From NCBI GenBank assembly GCA_017163975.1, contig JAFFSR010000218.1, positions 13,333,501 to 13,397,500 on the forward strand: a DNA stretch of 64,000 bases, given 5' to 3'. Of this stretch, positions 1-13,659 are shown piece by piece; the stretch's first letter is position 1, and the number at the start of each line of letters is the position of its first letter. The notes under the pieces were generated by a model, which saw only the letters and a program-made list of their open reading frames with translations, was not told the origin of the DNA and made no database searches. A program made the translations under genes and the position numbers. The stretch comes from Anastatus disparis. Lineage: Eukaryota > Arthropoda > Insecta > Hymenoptera > Eupelmidae.

Positions 1-424
1 AGTTTCGATATATTTACTTTCACTAATCTTTTTCTTTATTGTATGCTAGTAAGGTTATGGTTTTTAATTAAAATTACTAATTACATAAACATTGTTACAT
101 TCGAAGCTCGAAATTACACATCAGTTGCGAAAATAGTTTAACATAGCATAATAGCGTGTGTACAGTTTTACAATGTGAGAAGTATGTCTTCTTGCCTGCG
201 TATCTTCGATATACCATATTTGTTTACTATACTATAAAACAGAACTCTTGGCTTTTATGTACGATTCTTCTTTTGAAAGCGAGTTTAAAGTAGCTTTGAA
301 TCGAATAAAATTACACGGCTCATTAAACCAATTTTACACTTTCGTTATTTTTTAACTTTATTGCGTTGACTTTTATTCTTTTTCGATCTTTCGACGACAT
401 TATTGTAGTTTTATATCTGCTGAA

Positions 425-570
425 GTTTATGTTTTTTAAAATACGTAGGTTAGTTTTATAGGTTATATGTTATAAAATTAGGTTAGGTAGTTCATGTTTT
501 TTAAAGTATACAGGTCAGTTTGATAGGTTATGTACCAAAATTAGATAGTTTGTTAGGTTATGTATTAAAA
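425..570 (+). repeat. Degenerate tandem repeat of about 60-65 bp
   Basis: Two units plus a partial third: TTTATGTTTTTTAAAATACG... at 425 and TTCATGTTTTTTAAAGTATA... at 490, each followed by TAGGTTA-rich sequence; a third begins near 549. Confidence 0.5.
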
Positions 571-862
571 GTTTATAAATTATAGAACCTTTTATTAATT
601 TTGATCAAATTTAGAAATTTCTGTTCATCAAACGTTTAGAATTTTTATTGGAATATTTGATAGATAAACAATATTTTTTATCTGTTCATCTCTACAAATA
701 AAGGTTATACCATTACATTCATATAACGAGTGCCATCTAACAGAGTAACAGATATTTTTGTCATATTGACATTTCGTTCATACTATTTATTTCATAAATA
801 GAAATGCTAAAAACTGATTCGTAAAATTTTATGAAACTATGTTAATTGAATAAATAAAGGAA

Positions 863-993
863 CCCTGATAAAAATGTGAAGTTAAAAAGTGATTTATATA
901 AAAATTTAAGGTTATTAGTAATAATAATGCCAAAGAAATAGCTATAAAATGTTAAAAAAAATTCAATTTTAATTGTTTCAATTCCTACCAGGG
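863..993 (+). mobile_element. Short CCCTG...CAGGG repeat, copy A
   Basis: 131 bp, starting CCCTGATAAAAATGTGAAG and ending TACCAGGG. The internal stretch TATATAAAAATTTAAGGTTA, then TTAGTAATAATAATGCC, matches copy B near the other end of the window. Confidence 0.65.
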
Positions 994-3563
994 AAATATA
1001 TCAAATAAACAATAAATTAACCCAAAATTTCATTTTAATAGATCTTATTCGATCATATTTCGTACTTCATTTAATTTACAATTGTTCCCAATATTAAAGA
1101 AAAAAATATAAAATTTCTTTATATTTTTTTGGTTTTTATTTTTGTTAATCGTACAAAATAATTTTGTGTACTTCATCATAAAACGGAATAAAAAATAAAA
1201 TTTGTAAGCATGAAGATATTCTTCGCTAACAAGGAAATAAAAATATTGCAAGAATTGATAAATCACATTTTCATGTATCTTTGAAAAACGGCGTTCGAGA
1301 CAGGCCATTCACAAATCCTGTTTTCATCTTAAAAATTGAATCAATTTAGAATCTATTCGACGCGAGAAGACGAATCATCGAGTCGTTTGCATCTTTGCGT
1401 CTTGGGAGAGGTGTTGGCAATCCTTCACTTGGGACGGGGCCCTGTCGCTCAAATTCTCACGACGACAGGGGAGAAAATTCGACTTGGAATAGAAAAAAAA
1501 ATAAGCTCCAGGGAATCGAACGCTTAATCTTAACGACGTATCTATATATCGCCTTAAAAAGAGTTCTTCTTTTATTTTTTATTTTCGGGTGATGGATGGC
1601 TAAGGATTTCTGACCGCTTTTCTCCTTTCATTCTTTTATTTTTTCTCTCTCACTCTCTCGTTTTTATTATTTGCTGAAAGAAGTGGGATTTTCATTTTCC
1701 GCGCGTTCTCGAATTGTCTGCTTTTGCTGAAACGACATTCGTGTTGCGACGACGACGTCGACGCGTAGACCATTTCGAATGACCTCGATTTTCGTGTGGA
1801 AAGAAGAAAGAACGCGTCGTTTTATTAAGTTAGGAAAAAAACTAAAATTTATTTGCTCAAGGAATTTCTTTTTTTTTCGTTACTCGGTCCCGGAGTATTT
1901 TGAGGTCATTTACGACGAATAAAAAAGTTTCAGTGTATATTTGGGAATTAGAAAAACGGTAATTAGAGAAATGACATTTTTATTCACTGAAACTCGAAGT
2001 GTTTTTTTCTTTATGCTGTTTTTATATAACAATAATGATAAAGATAGATAGCTAAATTATAAAAAATCATAGTATTAAAATGTATAATTGACCGATGAAA
2101 ATGGGATATAATTTAAAAACTTGAAAAATAAACAGAATGTGTTTTAATTGAAATGGTTTTCAATAAAAATTGCTAAATTAAAGGTTAAATAAATCTTTGA
2201 GGAAGTTTCACTTAGTATTTACGTTGCATAAATAAATTTGACTAATACACCTAAAGCAGTAATTTCTCAAAAACAACACAAAATTAATATACCTCATTTT
2301 GAAATTGCTTTAATTTATTTAACAAATTAATTTTTATGAATATTTTTGTATTTAATAAGAAAGAAATAACAACAAACTTTAGCAATAACCAATTAAAATT
2401 CATTGACTGTTTAATGAAAATAAAAGCGCATTAGAATGCAAAACGTAGTTTATATCTTTCTAACTCAAACACTATTATGCCTTTATGAAACATATATCCC
2501 ATCGCATTTCCCGGCGTCCATCATAAGCCAATCAATACAACCAATTAAAAACACTCCGTACAAAACAAAACAAAAAAAATAAAAGCAACACGTTATCGCT
2601 GCGTATGCGAATAATCAGCGGTCCACATCTTCCAATTTTCCGATTGAGAAATTTCGCTCTCAAAAATTGTGAAAAAAAAAGAGAAGAAAAAAAACCAACA
2701 AAATAAAATAAAAAAAATACAACGTTAGCGTTAAAAAAAAAAAAAAGAATTCGAATCATCACGGCAAATCGCTTTTCCAGCAGCGCGTCAGAAGCAAATG
2801 TGTGCAATGCGTGTTATACGTGCGACACGTGTCAGAGAGAGCGGTGCTTTAAAGCTGAAAGCTTCAAAAGCACCAGCGAGAGAGAAAGAAAGTACAGCCA
2901 AGCTCTCATGGCCCATAAAGTGCATACATAAGCGATTTGTGCCAGTAGCAGGCATATTTATTCATTCGTTTGTGTTACTCTATAGCTTTCTTTCTCGCTT
3001 TGACCACTGCCATTGAGAGAAGCATTTTCATTCTTCTCTTTTACTGATTTGTAATTTACACTTTTGTTTCACGACGAGTTGCATCCTTTATCGTCTGTCA
3101 TAATTGTCTAGAGGTTATTTATAAGTTTTATACAAATTAATGAATAGCAGAAGTATTCATCTATTTATATTTGTTATTCAAATTTTTTTTATCAAAGCTT
3201 TTAAATTAATTTAATTAAGTATAGAGGAAAGGTTTTATCATCATTGATTAAATTTTTTACAGGGTCTGAATGATACTGTCTGTTTCTACTTAAAATCTAA
3301 AAGTAACTCGGATACTTATATCATTTTGATGAGATAATAGGTATTCATTAATAATCAAAAAATCATTCCTAAAATGATTATTAATTTAATGAAATCTAAA
3401 TTCATGCAACAATTTTTAAGTGATATAATTAATGGTTAAAGAGTCCACGATAATGTAGCAGTAAATTTACGAATAATTACTCTATATTCAGTCAAGTCAT
3501 TAAGCAAATATCACTAGCAACATATCCAATCGTGTAACTCGCTCGTTTTCACTTACGGTATAT

Positions 3564-3581
3564 TATATATATATATATATA
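3564..3581. repeat. (TA)n microsatellite
   Basis: Uninterrupted TA run of about 18 bp. Similar runs lie at 3765-3784 and 5110-5130. Confidence 0.8.
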
Positions 3582-3706
3582 GGTGGGTAGAAACCCATCA
3601 AACGGTGGTGCTCTGTGTTGCTTGTTCGCGTCGAAAAGGGTCGCGCAACAATTGCATAACTTTGGCAGAGGAATACATAAGCTCTAAGTTGTAATAAACT
3701 TTATAA

Positions 3707-3716
3707 GCGCATGCGC
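3707..3716. promoter_or_regulatory. NRF-1/Ewg-type palindrome
   Basis: GCGCATGCGC is an exact match to the NRF-1 core, followed 25 bp later by GAACATGCGTG. It lies in a GC-richer island (3590-3740) with no recognisable exon. Confidence 0.35.
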
Positions 3717-6700
3717 ACTGGCCTGGCAAAATGCGAACATGCGTGAAAATAGGAGCCAAATATACATATATATATATATATATACGTTTATACGCAAGTG
3801 AGGTATGTAATGTACTTACATTTCACTTGAAAATTTACGCTATATTACTTTAATAAACTGTTTAGAATTTCATAATTAAAATTAGAGAAAATTAAGCTTA
3901 ATTATAGTACACAAAAAATTTATTAAATTTATATAATGATAATTTGGATGGAAAATAACATTTTGAGAAAAAGAAAAGTTAAAAACGAAATTAAAAAAAA
4001 AGTGTCGAGTCTCATTTTGAAAGAATAAACAATGAAAAGTGAAAACGTAAAAAATATAAGACAATAAAGAATTGCATATGTTTTACGCATATACATATGC
4101 ATAACGACTTTCCATTCATCATTTATATTCCACATATGAAGCTATACAACTAGCAAATTATTATGCACCACATAGTGGCAGCAATACTAATTACATTTCC
4201 ACATAGAAATTTGAATTAATTACAATTATCCAGCACGTAGAGTCACAATGATACAAAAATATAAAGAGGAAAAAAATTAATAAAATACTTAAAATTGATA
4301 GCTATTATGCTCGCTAAACGTCCTGATAAATTAAAAATAATAATGAATTAACCAGTAATTCAGTTGATCAATAATTGTTTTACGTACAGTCTATTTCCTC
4401 CATCATTATACTTTGATTAAAAGTTTCAAAGTGTCATCTAGCGATTACTATTGTTATTAAAGTTTAATAAAAAGTTCAGATTCTTATTTGTAGCTGCTTT
4501 TATAAATTAAATGAAATAACAAACATTGCACGCTCGAATTTTAAGATTTGCAAAAGTTTCAAAGTTTCATCATTATTTGTTAAATATTATAATTTTGTTT
4601 AGTAATAAAGACAATAATTTTAAGATAATTTTAATCTCAAATATTCAAGTCATCTTTTTTAAGATGTTTTGAAGAATAATTATGTTAATATACGGTGATA
4701 GTTTTATTTAATTAATTAAAAAGGTATGCAATTAAGTAGAAATTTTTGAAATAATTAAAATAAAATTCTGTTTTACATATTTAATAAAGTTATTTGCAAA
4801 ATGAAAATTAATTTTCAGCAATTATTAAAAGTTCATAAAAAATCAAATTCTAAAATACATTGGTCGACGAAAAATGTTTAGTTATCGGAATATTGAAAAT
4901 GATTAGTTTTGAGTAAAGTCAAGAGATAGATAATGAGAAAGAAGAGAGAGACTTAAGGTTTTGGGTAAAGCCTTCGAGGTAAGCTAATCGGTATATCCGA
5001 AAGCGGCGAAGCGATATAGGTTAATGAGGTATGTCTAGTACGCTTCGAATAAGGGGCTACGAGTTAGAGCTTGAGGCGTAGATTCGCTTCGACGTTCGAA
5101 TTTTGGCATGTATATATATATATACATATAAGCTCTTGAATGTCGTATGTGTGGTTTAGAGCCTCGCGGCGCAGAAGCTCTGCTTCTCTCGCTAACGAGA
5201 TGAACTCAAATTTCAGATTCTGAATTTGCTATCCTAATCAGAATTAAGCCCATATACACTACTCTCTCCCTCTCTCTCTCATCTGTATTTCCACATAACT
5301 CTTACCATCTTTACTCCCTTTTGCGGTATATAGATATGTGTGTACATAAACGTCACATCCTCTCTCTTTTCCCTCTTGTTGCCCCCCACTTCCTCCGTAT
5401 ATGCTGGCTTTCAGATTTGTATATAGCTTTGGCATAAATTATAATTAAGCGCGGTATAATTTTCTGTAGAAGCCAGTTCCTCAAATTTAACTTTATTCCT
5501 TTTACGAAAATTTTGCAATTAATGTATAATTAAACGACTGGTATATGCTACTCTTAATTACTGTTGCTTGAGAATAACTCCGAATCAAATGTCTTTTGTA
5601 AATGAAAAAAAAAATTTTCTTTTTTTCGTGAAAATTTAAATATTTTAAATACCGTAACTGTTTGAACACTTTTTTTGAATAATTAAACGAAGAAAAAGTT
5701 TTCAGTACTTCTCTATTTACTACAAATAAAAAAATTTTAAAAATATTGTTTAAATATTTTTTATATCACAACTTTTTATACGAGCTTAAGTGATCGTTAT
5801 TTTTTTAAGCATAACCAATTATAAGTTATGAAAGATTCATTACTAAATAGTAATAATAATAAAAATAAATTAAAACTTCATTAGGACAGAAATTCTCTAG
5901 GGAGCATATAATAATCAAGGGATTAATGATGTTCGATAATTTTGGCCGAAATTCTCAATCGACATCTAATTACCCAGGCTAAATTACAAGCTAAATATCG
6001 TTTTCGCATATACAAGTCCGGAAAGAGAGAGAGAGAGAGCTTCTCTTTCTCTGATCGTCGTCTCTCCTCCTCATGCCCGACTAATTTTCGTCGTTTCTCT
6101 GTCTTTTGGCAATCAAGTTTCCTGATGAGTTTGCAGGAATTGGTCAATTTTCCTCCAGCTCTAATGTACTCCAACGTTTGATTGCGGTGTGACGGATTTC
6201 CGTTTGATACGGGCAGAGAGATTTTTAGTAAAAAATGTTCGACCGCTATGACGTTACGTCATTATGGTTTAATGTAAACATTCGAGAGAATCCAGACGTT
6301 AAGCTGACATCTCTGGAGCCAGAGAATATAACAGTTTTATTTTCACGTGTAATTGAAAAGTCTGTTTAGCCATGGTTTACTTAGAATTTAAATTCAAACG
6401 ACTACCTGCAGGAGGTCTGATTTTACATACATGGAGTCCATAAAGCTTGTTTTCTTTTCAGACCCTTCAAATTTGAACTAAATCAATTTTGGAGGAAGTT
6501 TAAAGTAAGTTTTGCAAACCCTTTCAGCTTTGTTTAAAATTTTAAATAATTATCTTAATAATATTGTTGTTTCAAATTCTTCGTCAAAGATTATTCAGAT
6601 TATTTTTGAAGGGTAATTTATCAAAGTTATTTAATCAACCGTAATAAAATCTTTATTAAATTGGTGAAATTAAAACAGAAAATTTATTTTGATGAAAATC

Positions 6701-7898
6701 GCATCAATAAATTTACAGAACAACTTTGAAATCTTTGACATTGATTGAAAATATAAAAAACAAACATTGTAAATCACCGAGATTTACTATAAAAAATACA
6801 TCATATAAAAAACACCTTGCTTCCGTGCATAATGCAAACTCAGCAAGACTATAAGATATTTTTCCTCGCCGATAAATTTACCATTTTTACGTCATTACTA
6901 TAAAAATTTTAGCCGTCGTCGAATAACTTACAATCATTAAAATTCATGAGCGACAAGGGGGTACAACGCAGAAAAATACGACAGACGCGTATCAAGGAAA
7001 GGAGGAAAAAAAAATAAAGAATATCGAAGAGAAAAAGAGAGTAAGAAACAAATTTTACCGTCGAGATTTTTCACGATTCCCTCTAGTCCTTAATCCCATC
7101 CCTCGTTTGTTCTGGCTTCCGTAATTGGCACGCGGATACGAATAGAGGAAGGTTGTTATATGGATAAAAGAGAAGAAAACTGATTTTTCTCGTGGATTTT
7201 GATGCTTATAGTTTGACTTTGACAGACAATTACTCGGCTTTATCAGTCACATCAATTTATCATTATTCATCAAAAAGAAAATGCAACAAATAAGAAACAA
7301 AAAATTCAAATAATGATGCTTTAATTCAATATTTACGGAACTACGAGCAAAGTTATTTACTTGAAACAAGCGATTTTCTAAAAGCGAAATTTATTATAAA
7401 AATTAATTTTGAAGTTTAACTTTTAATGCGGAATATTATAAATGACTTTCTGATAACTTTAAAACTATTTAAATAACAATTGAGCAATTTAAAAGTTTTT
7501 CTTCGAGTAAATTTTTTTTTCTAGGCTATGGTAAAAGGTACACGTATTTGCATAAATTAAAAGTTCAAAAAAATACTTTTCTTGATTTACATAAAAATGA
7601 AATGTCATGAATCAAATTTTTAAACAAATTTTTTTCAACTAATGTAAAAGCCAAAAATTATACAACTTCAATTTTTTTTTATTATATGATTATTACGATA
7701 TAAATTAAACTAGTTTTATTGGTCATAAAATTTCTGAATTTGTGATTGAAGTGTGCGTGTGCAAAGCATTTTTCGTTAGAAATGAATAAAAAATGCTTTG
7801 CAATTTTTTTAAAGAAATTGTTTAAAATTAAAAGCAAAATAAGCAGCCAAAAAATATTCAAAATATACTTATAACTTTAAAGTGGGAGAATAATTCAT

Positions 7899-8017
7899 TA
7901 TGTAACTAGGGAGTAAAGTGGCATATTTCTATCAAGGAAAAGTTTGCGAGTCGAGCAAGCGAAGCGAGGAGAGTAAATTCTCGAGAGGGAAATTAGATTT
8001 TACTCCCGAGTTGCATA
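7899..8017. mobile_element. Palindromic element with GGGAGTAAA arms
   Basis: Left arm TATGTAACTAGGGAGTAAA (7899-7917) and right arm 7999-8017 match inverted in 17 of 19 positions. The interior is GC-richer than its surroundings and includes GAGTCGAGCAAGCGAAGCGA. A degraded relative is at 39397-39505. The open frame across it is a by-product of the repeat. Confidence 0.55.
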
Positions 8018-11000
8018 TTGTGCTTTATTCCTACCTCAACAGTGGCCAAATATTAATATTTAATGAAAAAATTTACCAATTTATTAAATTTTGTTTCTAA
8101 TTTTAAATATACATTTCTCCCGCGAAATTCTAGAAATTGGAAATATCTTTCTTTCGGCTCGCTTTTCGAGATAATAATGTGGCCATTAATGTTGAGGTAA
8201 AAATAAATACAATTAATTGGCAGATATAGAAAAGCTTTTACGTTCTATATTCTAATTTAAAATCGCATTACTTTTCAGTCAGGACAATTTTAAAAGAATC
8301 AATAAATTCTTTTATTTACAGATACGAAGAAAGTCAATAAGCCTATTTTTAAAACAAATCTTTAAAAAGTCTTTCTTCGCCCAATTCCAAATAGTCTGTA
8401 GACGAGGGCGCTTGAAAGTTTAATTCAAGTTTTCGATGAAAATGGGGCATAAAATTATGTCTCTTTAGAGGAGAAAGAGAGAGAAAGAAAAGAGTGCCAA
8501 GCCACAGAAAGGAATAAATTTGTCGAAGACTATTAGATTCGTTACGCTGTGACTCTATAGTCTCGTGTTCTTTAGTTATTTAATAATGCAATAACATTGA
8601 AACGCGTGAAATGGTGAGAAATTATTACAATGGCTTTTCCGTGTAATGATCATTATGTAAGCGATGTTATTAATGCTAACCTAAATTAAATTTTGCAATG
8701 CAAAAGTGTAAAAGAATAATTAAATTTCAATATGTTTTTTTGAAATTTACCTTTTTCTTTATTAAATTTTAAATGAAACAACGGAAATTTCATTTCAAAT
8801 TTAGTTCAATTATACAAATGAAATTAGAATTTTGATTTGTAAAATCTAGCAAATTAAACAACAAATGTAAACATATTTTAATGAAATAATTGCGTTAATA
8901 TTAGTTATATTCCATATAATTTAATTAGCTATGTTGCAAAATATTTACGGGGAATATTTTACGAAAAATATGTTTCAATTATAATAAATTGTTTTTTGTT
9001 TTCGTTTTTTTCATTATTGTTTCTTTTAATTTGCTTCTATCATATCATTTCTTTTTTAATTCATAAACTTTTTTTGATAGAATTATTAATTTTGACATTT
9101 TCAACTGTAATATCGTTCTTGTTTATTTATTTTGCGAATACATCAATATTACTGTTTTTTAAAGTTTTTTGCATTATTAATAAGTAAAGTCCATATCTAC
9201 CACTTCGAAAAAAATTCAGAATAAAAATGACAATATTCTAGTAAAACTTTTTGTCACTTATGATTTTTAAAACTTAAAAACAAGCGCACAATTCTATGTA
9301 TTTTAAATATTTAAATTTGCCGATCAAATAAAAATGTGAATAATTGAAAAAGCATATTGTTTGTCTGTCGGTATGTGTAACAGTAATTTAAAATATCTAT
9401 TATTTGTTTAGTGCATATAACAGTAACATATACGTAATGAAATAGTCATAGCTTTGGAAATTCAGTACACACGCGCTACAAGCATTCTCTTGAAGCCTCT
9501 AAAATCCCTACAAAGCAACATCCTTACACACAGGAAGAGAGCATCCCTTATATACCTAAAGCATTCAAGTTCTCGCTATACTAGGCAATCCAATTTCCGT
9601 TTTCAACACAGCTACCGCCGACGACGACTACAACGTGTCATCCTAGCATTTCTAATCCGTAGCCTCTCTCTGGACGAGCAAAGCGAATTTCGCACTCAAT
9701 GTGTGGTACTGGCACTACTCTCGCGCTACTGCCACTGCTGCCACTGCGAAATTGGAAAGCAGAGAGCCTTTTATTTTATTTCAAACTCGAATAACCTTTC
9801 TTCTTTTGTTTTATACCTTTTACTGATTTTTTTTATTTTATTTTATTTTTTTGTTTCCGTAAACTTATGAGTAGAAACTGATGTTGAGATATGACAAAAT
9901 AAGATGAGCTTTCTAAAGAAATTAATTATGTATAGAGTATGAAAAGATTTTAATGGAAAAATATACCTTCTCATAATATAAAAAGGATCTCTTCATAATC
10001 TAGATGAGTATTTTTTTTTTTTTAAATTTATTTTTCATGTGAAACGAGATAGCAACATCGCAGTTCTGCCAAGTTTTAAAATCTTATTTAAAAAAATTTT
10101 AAAATATTTTTGTGTGCTGTACCTTCATTTCATTTGCCGGAGGGCATCGCGTAAAAAAATGTTTACAAATTTTTAAATATTATTCGAAATTTGAAAACTT
10201 GCAATATTTGCATATGCTGTTACGTCTTCTTAACGAGAAGCTTACGTGTATATTAAAATGTAACAACCATTATATAACAATAAAAATAAAGATAGAGTAT
10301 GAGTTATTTCAGTTAGTTTTGTTATTTTTAATGCAAAATTCAAAGATTAGTCCTGGTGGAAATCGGAGCATCTTAACTAATCAAAGTATTAATTTATGAC
10401 CAAAACCAGTTGCATAATGGTAAAAATGACCTAGTTGTGGTCTAAAACTATTTTCAATTTCAACTGAGGATGCTACTGTAGGAATTTAATCTTACTGTAG
10501 TATACTCTAACCAGTACAGTGGTTATGGCTCGTTTCTGTTTACAAGTAATATTAATATTATAAATGAATTATATGAATCATGTTGTTTAATTTTAATAAA
10601 AATAATTTTATTGTTGCACAAAAATGGAAAAATGTTACTTAACAATTAAAAATAAATAAATATTTTATTCTTTATTTTTATAGATAAAAATAAAATTTAA
10701 GATATGAAAGTTTAAGCTTTTATATTAAATTAATACTTAATAACAATTAAATTTTATGAAATTTTTATGTAATTACTTAATATAAATAAACAGAATTTTT
10801 ATTTTTCTCAGAATTGATTTTTCTTTAATGAGAAATCAGGTTATTTATTTTTACAACTTTTCCAAATGCGAAAAAAAGATCAATTTTCCCAGTCTCTCTG
10901 TGTCTCTTTCTTCGTAGAATTCATCATCGCTCAAAGCTTAAAAGTCAAACGAACTCCATCATTCGCAGACTTACAGCTTTCTGTTTTCTTTTTTTTTTTT

Positions 11001-13608
11001 CTTTATATTTTTTTATTCCTTTCGACTTCGATTTACCACGAGTATGTGAAATGAAAGAAACGTATTTTGCCTTTCTGAGAGTTAAAATTCGAGAAAGCAA
11101 GAAACGCTTGTATAAGCAAATTGAAAACTTGCTCATTAGCTTTTCAACTACGCTTTTTTTTTCACTCGCAAAGTATTTTTACGCGAGAGACGATACTGTT
11201 GATGAGGTTTGAAGGGCGAGAAGAAAAAGGAAAGAAAACAGAAAAAGAAACCGAGAATGAGATTGAGTTTTTGTGAAAGAGATTAACGTTTGATTCGAGA
11301 TAAATTAGATCTTGGGGATTTCGTTTGATAAGTAAATAAATGGAATTCAGTTGAAAATAAACGATATATGTCTAGCGTGGATATAGAATGAATTTTACAT
11401 CCAACGCTTTAAAGAGTATCGACGTTGCAGATTTTTATAAAAAATTTGAATTTTCATTTACATCACGTCTTTTAATTCATAATAAATTATGTTAATAAAC
11501 ATATTCAAATTTTAATTATAAAATGTTAAATAATACATTGTTTAAAGAAGGAGCTAATGAATATTTTATGATAAAATTTTAATTTTAAAGCTGGAAAATC
11601 CATTAATTATTGTTAAAAATCCATTTTGATATAATACTTATTTACCATCTATACAAAAAACTTACATGTTGATATTCAACAAAAGGGTTTATAAAAGAAA
11701 AAATAGAACATCAAAATGAAAAAAGAAAATGGGAGAATCGATGGGAAAAAAAAGAAAAGAAAAATTTTGAAATCTAACAATAGCATCACCGCATTTCCGT
11801 TTGAAATCCAATCACAGAGATACGTCAACAATCCACCAATTTTCTCCAATCACGCACGTACGCAACAGACGTGTCTGTCTGCTTTTTATTTTAACGTTTT
11901 ATTCTTCTTTTGTTTGTTCTCTTTTTTTTTGGAATCGGACCATTTTTCCTGATATAATATTTTATGTTTTTTTGCTTTTAATTGTTTCTGTAGAATGTAT
12001 AATGTATGTGGCAGGAGAAATCAAAATGGTTTTTTCATGTTATTTTTTTGGGATGGAAAAAGAAACTGATTTCAACTGATTTGATTGAAAATAAAATGCA
12101 AAAATAATGTAGCAGGAAGAGTAAGCTGGTAAAATAAAAAATTTGAATATGTAAACGACGAGTTTCCGTTTTTTTCTATCGGATAAAAATATTGTCAGGG
12201 TTTTTTTATTTTTTAATACCGTTGCATTTTCGTTGAGCTAGCAACGAATTTGCATCTTAAATTTATCTTCATAATTAGAATTTGTAATTAATTTTTTAGA
12301 ATAAATAAAAAAAAAGGAAACAAATAATAATTTAGCCATGGTTACATTGATATGTAAAGTATTTTCTTTGCCGTTCAGCAAAGTTGATACCTTACTTGAA
12401 ACTATCTCGCAAGTTTATTATTTAACTTTGAAAACATATCTTAATAATCATGAAAGCATCATTCTACATTTAAAAACTCTTTACCTGTAAAGCTCCCCAG
12501 ACAAAGTTTAAAAGGTACTCAGCCGTAACTCGAAACATTTTGCACCGAAAAAAAAAAACATTTTGTTCGGGTGGAGAAAAGAAAACTTGTAGGTAAAGCT
12601 TTGAAAGCCTGGCTGAACACATTTAAGTCATTTGTTTAGCGCTGGGAGGGAAAGTTTTTTAAAATTCCGAAGCACGTACGTCACGAGGGGTACACAATAT
12701 AACCCGGTGCGCACAACACACGCGACATGGATAAAAGAAACACGAGTATAATAAAAAAAAAGAGGAAAGAAACTGGGGGAGAGGTTAAAGGAAGGCGAGA
12801 GTGAAAAAAAAAGGTACTGTAAAGTAAAAGTGCGAAACGAAAGCTGCTATACGGTAATCCTGTACGTTACAAGGGTGTACGAGAAATGAAAAAAAAAAGG
12901 AAAAAAAAAAGATTGACATAAAGATTGATAGATTGTTTAATGGCGTGAACGTTAATTTTACAGACAGACGACTGGACAGAATTTATAGGAAGGCAATAAT
13001 GAAGTTTAACAGAATTGCGCGTGACAACATTGACTGATGGTAATTAAATGTATTTACCATTAGGTCTACATGTAACTGTATAATGCATTTTCCTTTTTAT
13101 TGGAGTAGAGGATAATAAAATGTAGAAAGAAAACATGTTTATTCTGGATTTGAAAATTTCGTTTTTTAAAGGTAGAAATTGTTGGAACATTAATTTTAAA
13201 CGAATTTACACTTGGTTATTTTCACAGTCTGTTATTTTAAAATGGACATTCTAATTTTTTCCACTAACCTTAGCAGCAGCAACTAAAGAGATATTTCGAG
13301 AAACTAAAATACAGTTTTCGTAAAGAAGAAAATGCTCGAGGAGCGAACGAAATCTAAAGCGTTAGCAAGAAATCCAATCCTCTACAGGATTAAGTTCCGT
13401 CCGGGTAGGAAAATACTGTTTGAACAAGAAGTGGTAAACTCGGGAAAACTCTTCTTGCTGGTAAAAGTTTTGGGGGAAAAGCCCCCCCCAGCTACACTAG
13501 AGCCACCCACTTTAATGTAGCACCATCTAGAAATCAGTTGCGCTTTCGCGTATGTCAAAGGTTAACTTGCGTAGTTTACGCGATAAGCCAAGGAGCCAAA
13601 GACACTTC

Positions 13609-13659
13609 ATTTAATCAAATTCCACCTTGGCTCTCCTTTGAAGAGGAATTTGATTAAAT
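13609..13659. repeat. 15-bp inverted repeat
   Basis: ATTTAATCAAATTCC (13609-13623) and its exact reverse complement (13645-13659), with a 21-nt spacer. The spacer itself (CCTTGGCTCTCCTTTG) is similar in inverted form to the preceding CCAAGGAGCCAAAG at 13588-13601, so the fold is two-tiered. Confidence 0.5.

Noticed and set aside
9454..9870. 138-codon open frame on the plus strand
   Set aside because: No ATG context, no domain, no splice partner; rich in Ser/Arg and ending in a Phe/Leu run from poly(T), typical of chance openness in a GC-shifted island.
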